Of a stretch of DNA of 46,496 nt, positions 1 through 7,055 are shown in pieces. A program made the translations under genes and the position numbers. This stretch comes from Alkalinema sp. CACIAM 70d (GTDB lineage Bacteria; Cyanobacteriota; Cyanobacteriia; Leptolyngbyales; Leptolyngbyaceae), in the NCBI GenBank assembly GCA_002148405.1, contig MUGG01000174.1, positions 1-46,496 on the forward strand, read 5' to 3'. Numbering within the stretch: position 1 is the stretch's first letter; each line of letters opens with the position of its first letter. Under the pieces are notes generated by a model. That model was not told the DNA's origin. It was given only the letters and a program-made list of their open reading frames with translations, and ran no database searches.

Positions 1-34
1 GGATCGGCTTTTAGTTCATCCCGACAATTCATTT

Positions 35-856
35 ATGCATGATCTTCAATTACCCCCACCCTTAACCAAGGGACGAATCAGGTTGCGACGACGACAGTTA
101 ATCTATTACCGAGATCTACTGTGGGAATTGGTTGTTCGCGATCTCAAACTGCTCTACAAGCGATCGCTATTGGGAGTCGCTTGGACATTATTAAACCCAC
201 TCCTTCAACTGGTTGTCTTTTCCTTCGTTTTTCGGGCAATTTTGCGGGGGTTGAACATTGAACATTATATTTCCTACGCCTTCAGTGGAATCTTGATTTG
301 GACATGGACACAGACCGCTCTTTTCCATGCGACGGGATTGATTACTGGCAATCGCCCCTTAATTCGTCAACCCGGTTTTCCTGTCGCAATTTTACCCATT
401 GTAACTGTTACCACTGGATTGATTCATTTTCTATTAGCTTTACCTGCATTATGTATTTTTTTATTCATTGAACAAGTTCAGTTATCTGCAAGTTTATTCC
501 TATTCCCGATCGCGGTAATTTTGCAATTCCTACTGACCCTTAGTCTGGCCTATCCGTTGGCAGCCTTAAACGTTACCTTCCGCGACACCCAACACACATT
601 AGGGGTACTATTGCAACTCCTATTTTACTTATTACCTATTTTCTATACGATCGACCAAGTTCCCGCCGCATTCCGCACCTATTACCGTTGGAATCCCTTG
701 GTCATTCTCATTGATACCTACCGGGCAGTCTTAATTGATGGACAGTTTCCCCAATGGACTGCCCTAGTCGGCTTAGTTGTTCTTTGCAGTTTACTCTTAC
801 CGATCGGGTATCAGATTTTCAAACATCAAAGTGCACGGTTTGTCGAGGAGGTGTAG
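35..856 (+). CDS. ABC-2 type polysaccharide export permease (Wzm-like)
   Basis: This is the membrane subunit of an ABC exporter for O-antigen-like or other cell-surface polysaccharide. The 273-residue protein has the family's usual length. A basic N-terminus (about residues 12-40) leads into the motif LLYKRSLLGVAWTLLNPLL, the typical start of ABC-2 permeases of the polysaccharide group, and then about six hydrophobic segments. The late segment with LPIFYTIDQVP and RWNPLVILIDTYR is also characteristic. The ATPase partner begins 58 bases downstream on the same strand, so the two form an operon. What lies upstream is cut off by the window edge, so the exported glycan cannot be named. The family is clear; the substrate is inference. 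Confidence 0.93.
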   Translation: MHDLQLPPPLTKGRIRLRRRQLIYYRDLLWELVVRDLKLLYKRSLLGVAWTLLNPLLQLVVFSFVFRAILRGLNIEHYISYAFSGILIWTWTQTALFHATGLITGNRPLIRQPGFPVAILPIVTVTTGLIHFLLALPALCIFLFIEQVQLSASLFLFPIAVILQFLLTLSLAYPLAALNVTFRDTQHTLGVLLQLLFYLLPIFYTIDQVPAAFRTYYRWNPLVILIDTYRAVLIDGQFPQWTALVGLVVLCSLLLPIGYQIFKHQSARFVEEV

Positions 857-914
857 TCGGACTGAATCTGGGTCATTTAGCTTTAGGTCATTTAGCTATG
901 GTGGAAACTGGGTC

Positions 915-2156
915 ATGAAACCTGCCGTCGTTGCGCACAACCTGGGAAAACGCTATGCCCGTTACCACACGGAACGGCCCCGCACCATCATGGAAGCCGC
1001 GCTGGCGGGGTGGCGACGCATGGGCGCAACGGAAACCTTTTGGGCACTGCGCAACGTTAGTTTTACGGTCATGCCGGGGCAAATGTTGGGCGTGATTGGC
1101 CACAACGGTGCAGGCAAATCGACTTTGCTGCAAGTGCTGAGCGGCATTGTGCGCCCCGATGAGGGTCAGGTACAGGTGTCAGGCCGCATGGGGGCTTTAT
1201 TAGACCTAGGGGCCGGTTTCCATCCCGATCTGACAGGCCGGGAAAACGCTCTGATTAGCGCGATCGTCGGGGGCCTCACCCGCCAGGAAGCCCTCAAGCG
1301 CTTTGACGCGATCGTGGAATTTGCCGAACTTGAAGCCTTTATTGATAATCCGTTACGCACCTTTAGCACGGGGATGCAGATGCGGTTGGGGTTTGCGGTA
1401 GCGGTGCATACTCAGCCTGAGGTGTTGCTGGTCGATGAGTTTCTCTCGGTCGGCGATTTAGCCTTTCAAAAAAAGTGCCTCGATCGCATTATGGAACTTA
1501 AAAAACATGGTTGCGCGATCGTCCTGATTTCCCATAACACCGACCAAGTCAAGGAACTCTGCGATCAAACCCTATGGCTGGAACAAGGGCAGGTCAAAGC
1601 CTACGGGGAAGCGGAATTGGTGGCCAGTCGCTATGCCGGAAAAATGGATCTCAAAGCCCACATGCGCCAACTCCACACCTTTTCCCAGGAAGTGGAGATC
1701 AAACAGGTTCAACTCACAACGCTTCAAGGGGAACGCATTTCAGAAGTAAACCCGATCGCGATTGCGTCCGGTGAGGGTTTATGCATTGAAGTGGAATATG
1801 AAGGCCATCAGGAATTAGATAACGTGATTATCAGTATTAGCATCAGTCACGAAGATGGACAAATCTATTTCAATACCAATACGTCTACTCCTGGTTTGAC
1901 GCTTTCCGTGACCCAAAATCGCAGCAAAATTTCTCTCCAGGTCGATCGCTTAGATTTGAGCGGCGGCAACTATTTCGTCAACGTGGGGCTGTTTAGTCCC
2001 GACTGGAACCTGACCTACGATTACCACTGGCATCGCTACCCGTTCACGATCCAATGGACACCCAACGAACAAAGCTGGCTACATCCACCCCGCCACTGGA
2101 CGATCGAGACACCCGAAAACCAGCCAGCAGCTATTGATTCCAGTCCTCCTGCATAA
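915..2156 (+). CDS. ABC transporter ATP-binding protein, polysaccharide export (Wzt-like)
   Basis: This ATPase powers glycan export through the permease encoded just upstream. The open frame extends further 5', but I place the start at the ATG at 915: the upstream part overlaps the permease gene and has no family resemblance, whereas MKPAVVAHNLGKRY is a normal ABC start. Visible motifs are Walker A GHNGAGKST (about residues 62-70), the signature FSTGMQMRLGF, Walker B VLLVDEF and the switch histidine in VLISHN. Residues from about 270 to 413 form an extra beta-rich C-terminal domain, as in Wzt proteins, where it binds the non-reducing end of the exported glycan. An ATPase alone would be about 250 residues. 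Glycan identity is unknown. Confidence 0.93.
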   Translation: MKPAVVAHNLGKRYARYHTERPRTIMEAALAGWRRMGATETFWALRNVSFTVMPGQMLGVIGHNGAGKSTLLQVLSGIVRPDEGQVQVSGRMGALLDLGAGFHPDLTGRENALISAIVGGLTRQEALKRFDAIVEFAELEAFIDNPLRTFSTGMQMRLGFAVAVHTQPEVLLVDEFLSVGDLAFQKKCLDRIMELKKHGCAIVLISHNTDQVKELCDQTLWLEQGQVKAYGEAELVASRYAGKMDLKAHMRQLHTFSQEVEIKQVQLTTLQGERISEVNPIAIASGEGLCIEVEYEGHQELDNVIISISISHEDGQIYFNTNTSTPGLTLSVTQNRSKISLQVDRLDLSGGNYFVNVGLFSPDWNLTYDYHWHRYPFTIQWTPNEQSWLHPPRHWTIETPENQPAAIDSSPPA

Positions 2157-2252
2157 GTGGAAAGATCTGCGAGCTATTTGATGACATAGCCGATTCAATC
2201 AGTCATGCATCATCCAATTCTGTACCCCCACACCTTCAGACTAGAACAAGCT

Positions 2253-3209
2253 ATGTGGAATTGCCGCCCGTCGATCGCCCGCCATCTCTCTGCTATTACC
2301 CTGGGTAGCCTACTCACGACCAGTCTTCTGCTCAACGCTTGCAGCGCCACCACCACCGTCCCAGCTTCTAGCAACCCCGTCCGCCCACAGCCCCAAGCCA
2401 CCACCGTAGCCACTGAATCTTTGGAGCCCTCCAGCGAATCGGGAGCGGAACCGACAAAAGGAGCGATCGAACCCCAAGACAAATCCCAAGAGAAATCAGA
2501 AAAGACGATCGAACTCTACGACGGACGCAACGTTACGTATAAAGAAGAAGTTACCGTGAGTGGAATCGCTCGAGCAATGGTCAATAAAGCCGTCAGCGAT
2601 GATATAGAAAAAATTAGACCCCATAACCAATTTGACTGCGATCTCGACCTGCCCAGTCGCTTCAGCCCTGACTCCAATGTCCCTGGCACAGAGGGCGTGA
2701 CGATCATTGGCAGAGCGGAGGGTTCCTTTACCCGCCCCAATGCGAACCAAAGCGCCTTTCTCTACACCCTCTGCGAATCCGGTCGCACCTTTGGGTTAGG
2801 TGGCATTTTAATTCTGGAAAACGACACCGTTGCCGCCCATTACCTCTACGGTGAAAACGGCTTAATGTATGGGATGCTATCGGCTCCAGACGTTAATCAA
2901 AACGGCTTAACAGAACTGATTCTGACCTTTGGGGGACTACATCAAGGCTATGCAGGTCGGGGGATCAGCTTGTTTGAACTGGGTAACGGCAACCTCACCT
3001 TCCTAGGCCGAGAATCCACCTACAGCGATAATAGTGGAGCCATGACCGATCGATCGAAAGTCGAAACCTTTAACTACAGACTTTGGGTAGAACCGGCAGC
3101 CAACCCCCGCTTTTTTAAAGACACCTACAAAAATGACCAGTTAATCACCCAAGCCGAACCGATTGACCTGTCTCAAGCAGAACCGGGCAAGTTTATCAAA
3201 ATCCGCTAA
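2253..3209 (+). CDS. putative lipoprotein of unknown function
   Basis: I do not recognise a named domain. From the ATG at 2253 the protein is 318 residues and starts with a signal peptide ending in the lipobox LLNAC (cysteine about residue 30), so it is probably lipid-anchored on the periplasmic side. An earlier in-frame ATG at 2205 would add 16 residues before the signal and is less likely. Residues 31-100 are a low-complexity Ser/Thr/Pro/Glu/Lys linker. The globular remainder contains paired cysteines (FDCDLDLP and LYTLCESGRTFGLGG), suggesting a disulphide. It follows the ABC exporter genes by about 100 bases on the same strand, so co-transcription is possible, but nothing in the sequence links it to glycan export. 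Confidence 0.75.
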   Translation: MWNCRPSIARHLSAITLGSLLTTSLLLNACSATTTVPASSNPVRPQPQATTVATESLEPSSESGAEPTKGAIEPQDKSQEKSEKTIELYDGRNVTYKEEVTVSGIARAMVNKAVSDDIEKIRPHNQFDCDLDLPSRFSPDSNVPGTEGVTIIGRAEGSFTRPNANQSAFLYTLCESGRTFGLGGILILENDTVAAHYLYGENGLMYGMLSAPDVNQNGLTELILTFGGLHQGYAGRGISLFELGNGNLTFLGRESTYSDNSGAMTDRSKVETFNYRLWVEPAANPRFFKDTYKNDQLITQAEPIDLSQAEPGKFIKIR

Positions 3210-3269
3210 GCATCCTGCTCCTCTCGTGACGCAGTTTCTCCCGCAGCAGAGTCCTCAGTTCATTTGCCT

Positions 3270-3953
3270 TTAGGTCAACGGGTAGCCGCAGCTAGAGCAG
3301 AAACGATCGGTCGGTTGCACCGCACTACCACACTGGGGACAGAATCGCTTAGTACTCGATTCAGCAGCAGCACCAGGGTGGGCAACTCCAGAAGCAACGC
3401 TAGAGGACGCATTAGAAGAAACTGAAGCAGTCGCCGCTGAAGCCGCCGCCGTCGGTGTTCCCATTTTCATTTCCATATTCCCCATTTTCATTTCCATCGG
3501 ATTCAGGCTCATCTGCATATCCCCCATCCTCATGGGCTGCATGGGCTGCATGGGTTGCATTCCCGGCATTGGCTGCATTCCTGGCATCGACTCCATCGGC
3601 TGCATCGGTTGCATTCCTGACATCGGTTGCATGGGTTGCATTCCCGGCATAGTTGCGGTCTGTTGCATTTGCAGCGCCTGCCCCTGGCTCCCCGCTGGAA
3701 AACCTTGCACCATGGCTGCGCTCGATCCCTGTACTTGGATTGATAGTTCACCCTGCTCCGTTCGCAGTTTGATTACTGCACCATTAGAAAATTGCAGGGC
3801 TTCCGGCGGCGCAACCCAGGCTCCTGTCGCAAAACTAGTCCCCGATTGCTGTTGCTGACCGGGTTGGGAGGACGCGATCGTCATTGTGGTTTGCTGGCCG
3901 ATATTATCGAGATATATTCGCTGTCCGTTATTTAATTCACAAAGGTACGGCAT
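3270..3953 (-). CDS. Met/Pro/Gln-rich protein with C-terminal zinc ribbon
   Basis: This is a conserved cyanobacterial protein without a known role. I chose the ATG at 3953 because MPYLCELNNGQRIYLDN is the start I recall for this family; an ATG ten codons earlier is possible. There are three parts. Residues 1-95 form a small domain (LPYLCEL...FSNGAVIKLRTEQG). A central stretch is built from repeated MQPM, MPGMQPM and MGNMEMKMG units and is extraordinarily rich in methionine. The C-terminal ribbon has CPQCG and CSSCG pairs spaced to bind one zinc ion. The repeats also generate long antisense frames, which I treat as shadows. It is convergent with the lipoprotein gene, with 60 bases between them. 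Metal or copper binding by the methionines is speculation. Confidence 0.82.
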   Translation of the reverse strand: MPYLCELNNGQRIYLDNIGQQTTMTIASSQPGQQQQSGTSFATGAWVAPPEALQFSNGAVIKLRTEQGELSIQVQGSSAAMVQGFPAGSQGQALQMQQTATMPGMQPMQPMSGMQPMQPMESMPGMQPMPGMQPMQPMQPMRMGDMQMSLNPMEMKMGNMEMKMGTPTAAASAATASVSSNASSSVASGVAHPGAAAESSTKRFCPQCGSAVQPTDRFCSSCGYPLT

Positions 3954-4557
3954 AGCCCATGACTTGAATGCTTCACTTCCCATTGTCGGAACACTCTCCG
4001 CCGTTCCGCCTTGGATTTAACAATTGTGTATTGTTTGAAGCAATTGTTTATTTAGTCAATCACCAAAAAAGTTTTAGCGTTCGTACAGGGAAATAAAGAG
4101 AACCCAAAGCCATGAAGTAGTTTATGCACAATGAACGAAAAAAGTAAGTACAAAAAATGACCCATGAATGGTTAAAGAAACGGGGATTGCTCTCAATTAA
4201 GCAACTTTAGAAGAAAGCCCAAGGTTACGCTTAAGTCATCAGTGTTGTTTGCGCGGCGACCTGATCTGCCCATTGCGGACCCACACGATGGGTGGTGTGG
4301 GAGGGGAGGGTTAAATTCTCTCCTCGTTCCGATTAGACTACCAGGCAATAATAAGTAAAAATACTCCCTAAGTTTTTGTTAATCTTAACAACCTCAAAAT
4401 CCCTAGAAGCTTTCCGAACGTGCTATTCTAGTTTCTAGAGCACAAACATCGGTTAGCAGCATTTGTTCCTAGTATTAACAAGTTTTCGAGTTTTTCCTTT
4501 GACAGACTTCTCTCCGAAAATTTACTCTACATATCCTTTAATTTTTGGAGACAAGCT
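3954..4557. other. Intergenic region: intron remnant A plus rbp leader
   Basis: No gene is supported in this stretch. It contains the divergent upstream regions of the zinc-ribbon gene and the RNA-binding protein gene, the 3' remnant of an intron-encoded maturase with its RNA tail (about 4158-4341, listed separately), and an AT-rich leader of about 200 bases before the RNA-binding protein gene. Inside that leader an inverted repeat at 4420-4443 (GTGCT, CTAG, CTAG, AGCAC) could fold into a hairpin. The ribosome-binding site TTTGGAGA lies about seven bases before the ATG at 4558. Confidence 0.5.
4158..4341 (+). repeat. Group II intron 3' remnant, copy A
   Basis: Decayed copy. The reading frame gives MTHEWLKKRGLLSIKQL, a stop, then KKAQGYA and a stop: a TAG has replaced the TGG (Trp) codon kept in copies B and C. 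After the maturase tail come about 70 bases, then a segment able to pair as CCCAT with ATGGG, and a G-rich hairpin around GGGAGGGTTAAATT. This layout matches domains V and VI of a group II intron. Naming it an intron rests on resemblance of the tail to cyanobacterial maturase C-termini (xxNEWLxxQGLxxIKxLW). No 5' part of the intron or reverse transcriptase is present. Confidence 0.6.
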
Positions 4558-4866
4558 ATGTCAATTTATGTAGGCAACCTGTCCTATGACGTTACTGATG
4601 CCGATCTGACTTCTGTATTTGCAGAGTATGGATCTGTAAAGCGAGTTCAGCTTCCCGTCGATCGTGAAACTGGTCGTATGCGTGGTTTTGGTTTCGTAGA
4701 AATGAGTGCGGATTCTGAGGAAACGGTTGCCATTGAAGCACTAGACGGTGCGGAGTGGATGGGTCGTGATTTGAAAGTGAATAAAGCTAAGCCTCGTGAA
4801 GATCGCGGCGGCGGCTCATTTGGTGGCAATCGTAGAAGCGGTAACAGCTTCTCTCGTGGCTACTAA
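4558..4866 (+). CDS. rbp: RRM RNA-binding protein (cyanobacterial Rbp type)
   Basis: This 102-residue protein is one RNA-recognition motif followed by a short Gly/Arg/Ser-rich tail. RNP2 is IYVGNL (residues 3-8) and RNP1 is RGFGFVEM (42-49), both intact with their aromatic residues. Cyanobacterial Rbp proteins bind U-rich RNA; many are cold-induced, and some take part in mRNA localisation near thylakoids. The long AT-rich 5' leader with a possible hairpin fits post-transcriptional or cold regulation, but this is inference. A clear terminator follows 48 bases after the stop, so the gene is probably monocistronic. The start is fixed by the site TTTGGAGA and by the RNP2 position. Confidence 0.95.
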   Translation: MSIYVGNLSYDVTDADLTSVFAEYGSVKRVQLPVDRETGRMRGFGFVEMSADSEETVAIEALDGAEWMGRDLKVNKAKPREDRGGGSFGGNRRSGNSFSRGY

Positions 4867-4914
4867 ATATCGAAGCTAAGGTAGTCTGGCTGTAGAGGTC
4901 AGACTGAACGAGAA

Positions 4915-4945
4915 GGGTTCAAGCAGAAATGCTTGAACCCTTTTT
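4915..4945 (+). terminator. Rho-independent terminator of the RNA-binding protein gene
   Basis: The stem GGGTTCAAGC (4915-4924) pairs perfectly with GCTTGAACCC (4931-4940) across a six-base loop and is followed by five T residues. A weaker six-base hairpin (AGTCTG with CAGACT, 4883-4905) precedes it. Confidence 0.92.
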
Positions 4946-5026
4946 GGTTCTAACTCAGCAATTTAGGGCTGCTTAATTCATACCGCAAATCGTCTAACGC
5001 AAAGTTCACCTGAGTGAGAGACTTCA

Positions 5027-5139
5027 CGATCGCTCTCAACTGCCACTATTTCTGCTTTCGCGGACGGGTTCCTGGGTTAATGAGCCAGTTACTTTTTTGA
5101 CGGGCATTAGTCGTAAAGGCTATTGGCGCTTGTCAAAGA
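5027..5139 (+). repeat. 113-bp perfect repeat, copy 1
   Basis: This stretch is identical base for base to 6201-6313. It begins CGATCGCTCTCAACTGCC and ends in the maturase-tail codons for RLSK. A diverged relative of its first half lies at 35416-35516. Perfect identity at this length implies a recent duplication or gene conversion. Confidence 0.92.
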
Positions 5140-5344
5140 TGTTGGTAACACAAATGGGAATGACGAATGAATGGTTGGAGAAACAGGGATTGCTCTCAAT
5201 TAAGAAACTTTGGAAGAAACCCCAAGGTTACGCTTAAGTTATCAGTGTGGTTTGCGCGGTGACCTGATCTGCCTGTTGCAAACCCGCACGGCAGATGGTG
5301 TGGTAGGGGAGGGTTAAATTCCCCTCTTCGACCCGACTGGACAG
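5095..5344 (+). repeat. Group II intron 3' remnant, copy B (most complete)
   Basis: This copy reads uninterrupted as LTGISRKGYWRLSKM, then LVTQMGMTNEWLEKQGL, then LSIKKLWKKPQGYA and a stop near 5237, the expected C-terminus of an intron-encoded maturase. About 30 bases later ATCTGCC (5267-5273) pairs with GGCAGAT (5290-5296) around a short distal stem, as in domain V. A G-rich/C-rich hairpin around GGGTTAAATTCCC follows, as in domain VI. The frame also continues upstream without a stop through the duplicated block (RSQLPLFLL...WVNEPVTF). The reverse transcriptase, catalytic domains I-IV and the 5' end are absent. Confidence 0.65.
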
Positions 5345-5394
5345 CGTTTGCGACAAGCTAACAATACGATCTCAATCTATGCGTCCCAACCAAC

Positions 5395-5822
5395 CTAACC
5401 ACCATTTTGCTGTCTGACTTGCTGCAACAAATCTTGAATGGATAATACGGGTATAGGTGAACTCAAAAAACCTTGAGCATCACGGGTCACAATCGCTTCT
5501 AATCCTTGAGCAACTGCGCTAAAAATTTGAACAGCATCTTCAAAATCAGGTAAACCAGAGTTCAAAGCTGATTCCAGAACAACTCGATCAACCGGACAGA
5601 TCATCATGGCAGCGAGTGTTTCTGAGACTGCTTGCCGCGCTTGCTCAATACTCTGGGTATGCCTACGTGAGATATAGAAAATATCCGTTAAAGTTGTCGC
5701 TGTCACGTAGGCAACAACTTCCTCCACATCGATCGCCTGAAATAGCAGTTCTGCATCTTGGAAAAAAGCTCTCGTTGCAGCAGAAAATCTAGAACGATAT
5801 TGGTATCAATTAAGACTCTCAC
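5395..5822 (-). pseudogene. PIN-domain (VapC-like) toxin, frameshifted
   Basis: PIN toxins are Mg-dependent ribonucleases of toxin-antitoxin pairs. Translation from a GTG at 5822 gives VRVLIDTNIVLDFLLQRE, the hallmark PIN start with its first catalytic Asp, then loses frame. The second frame gives DAELLFQAID, LTDIFYISRR, LPDFEDAVQ and IVTRD, which supply the other acidic residues. A single extra T on the coding strand in the run of six at 5762-5767 restores one continuous protein (REL-FFQDAELL). The GTG overlaps the antitoxin stop codon as GTGA, so the two genes were translationally coupled. Either the toxin is dead by slippage or this is a homopolymer sequencing error. The C-terminal piece alone (110 residues) lacks the first catalytic Asp. 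Confidence 0.8.
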
Positions 5823-6049
5823 TGAAGATACTTCTCCACCCGTCGCTCTTCCAGCATCGCTGCTACTTCTTCATCGGTTGGGGCGGGTTGGTCTGTTTTT
5901 AATAAGCCCCTCATTCGTCGAATTGCACTAGAGCGGTCAGACTGGGGCACGGGAGTATTTTGTAGGGATTCGATGATGGCAGAGATCAGTGCAAGGCGAT
6001 CGCTGGGAGGCAACTTAAAGACTTGTGCCTTCAGTTCTTGCGATAACAT
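5819..6049 (-). CDS. antitoxin of the PIN toxin-antitoxin pair
   Basis: This 76-residue protein begins MLSQELKAQVFKLPPSDRLALISAIIESL, a helical start typical of small cyanobacterial antitoxins whose later part (APTDEEVAAMLEERRVEKYL) binds the toxin. The site AGGAGCC sits well upstream of the ATG at 6049. The stop codon overlaps the GTG start of the PIN reading frame by four bases, the usual antitoxin-then-toxin order. The antitoxin is intact while the toxin frame is broken, the combination expected after toxin inactivation, since loss of the antitoxin first would be harmful. Its fold class is not certain from sequence alone. Confidence 0.8.
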   Translation of the reverse strand: MLSQELKAQVFKLPPSDRLALISAIIESLQNTPVPQSDRSSAIRRMRGLLKTDQPAPTDEEVAAMLEERRVEKYLQ

Positions 6050-6200
6050 AGACGGCTCCTATTCTCAAAGGGGCTATCATTCAGTATGAGCGATCGTGAC
6101 TGTTATGACCAGATGGATTTCCATATCACAAACGACTACCCACGAAACAATCTGAAAAGTCAATAGAATTTTGCATCACACAGATGGGTGAGAAACTATA

Positions 6201-6313
6201 CGATCGCTCTCAACTGCCACTATTTCTGCTTTCGCGGACGGGTTCCTGGGTTAATGAGCCAGTTACTTTTTTGACGGGCATTAGTCGTAAAGGCTATTGG
6301 CGCTTGTCAAAGA
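6201..6313 (+). repeat. 113-bp perfect repeat, copy 2
   Basis: Identical to 5027-5139. Just upstream, about 30 further bases (from about 6169, TTGCATCACACAGATGGGTG) resemble the copy near 35416 but not copy 1. In this copy the sequence breaks after the codons for RLSKT, then resumes at 6805 with a repeat of its last 47 bases. Confidence 0.92.
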
Positions 6314-6851
6314 CGTTGAATCATTAATCTTTCTTCAAACTCCTCGCTCCAAAATGATAGACGGCGCTGTGTCCAATCCGTAGCGTCCAAGGTTGAGCAT
6401 CAGGCTGGCGTTCAAACAGCCGATCGGTTGCACCCATGACCGTTTCATCGACTTCAAACTCTCCGGTTTCAATGTCGTTCACAAAGTGTCGCGTTAGCGA
6501 ATCGCCACAATTTTGCCATCGTTTCCCGCTTCAACTTGCTGCCGAATACCAGACTCATAGAGTTCTTGCCCCCGTCGGGCTAACTCCTCTTTGCTATAAC
6601 GTCGTTGCCGAACTGTCATAAGTTTGACCCCATTGCAACTGTGCCCTTTTATTTTAACTTGGGCGATCGGGGTCATTATATTGTGATGAGATGGAGCCCC
6701 TGCGCAAATGAGTGATAGTGAGGCAGACCTTTGGTGCAGCCTGCCGTAGGCATGGACACGCATTACCAACCTGCTCAAACTGGGGGCAAGTAAGCGTCAT
6801 TCGATTTTGACGGGCATAAGTCGTAAAGGCTATTGGCGCTTGTCAAAGACG
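6269..6851. repeat. 47-bp direct repeat bracketing an insertion
   Basis: Bases 6269-6315 and 6805-6851 (beginning TTTTGACGGGCAT) match at all but one position (TTAGTCG versus TAAGTCG). They enclose 489 bases that carry a broken small gene on the minus strand. Copy B at 5095 shows the same sequence without the insert. The repeat is too long for a normal transposition target duplication, so I read it as recombination between two intron remnants. Confidence 0.85.
6324..6619 (-). pseudogene. small conserved cyanobacterial protein, broken by a 23-nt insertion
   Basis: From the ATG at 6619 the frame reads MTVRQRRYSKEELARRGQEL and onward to GNDGKIVAIR, then stops. Removing 23 bases (coding strand CGCTAACGCGACACTTTGTG plus AAC, near 6474-6497) joins KIVAI directly to DIETGEFEVDETVMGATDRL and on to GARSLKKD and a stop at 6324. 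That is the full-length protein I know from many cyanobacteria (RRYSKEE...GKIVAIDIETG), often found next to a small aspartic protease gene. Its function is unknown to me. The insert looks like a fragment of a dispersed short repeat. The gene lies within the 489-base insert between the 47-bp direct repeats. Confidence 0.78.
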
Positions 6852-7055
6852 GTGGTAACGCAAACGGGAATGACCCATGAATGGTTGAAGAAACAGGGAT
6901 TGCTCTCAATCAAGCAACTTTGGAAGCAAGCCCAAGGTTACGCTTAAGTCATCAGTGTGGTTTGCGCGGCGACTTGATCCGCCTGTTGCGAATCCGCACA
7001 ATGGGTGGTGTGGGAGGGGAGGGTTAAATTCCCTCCTCGACCCAATTGGACTGCT
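6620..7055. other. Region between two pseudogenes, mostly intron remnant C
   Basis: Bases 6620-6804 hold no gene; they include a short imperfect palindrome (GCAGCCTGCCGTAGGC, about 6737-6752). From 6805 the region is intron remnant C. Confidence 0.5.
6805..7053 (+). repeat. Group II intron 3' remnant, copy C
   Basis: This copy reads RKGYWRLSKTVVTQTGMTHE, then WLKKQGLLSIKQLWKQAQGYA and a stop, so the maturase tail is open as in copy B. It is followed by the same RNA tail, with a domain V-like stem (CCTGTT with AATGGG, a CA bulge, then GCG with CGC) and the hairpin around GGGTTAAATTCCC. Only about 250 bases survive. It abuts the stop codon of the YaaC-like fragment. Confidence 0.65.

Larger units (their letters stand above)
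4946..5394. other. Intergenic region holding the duplicated segment and intron remnant B
   Basis: No intact gene. Bases 5027-5139 are identical to 6201-6313. They run directly into a maturase tail and intron-like 3' structure (copy B), which ends near 5344. The last 50 bases before the PIN pseudogene carry nothing I can name. Confidence 0.6.

Noticed and set aside
777..914. A longer start for the Wzt-like ATPase that overlaps the permease gene.
   Set aside because: The 46 extra residues are the permease tail read in another frame and have no ABC resemblance.
3455..3858. Open frames opposite the Met-rich protein (Cys/Ile/Gly-rich and Ser/Pro-rich).
   Set aside because: They are shadows of the repeats; they have no ribosome-binding site or domain.
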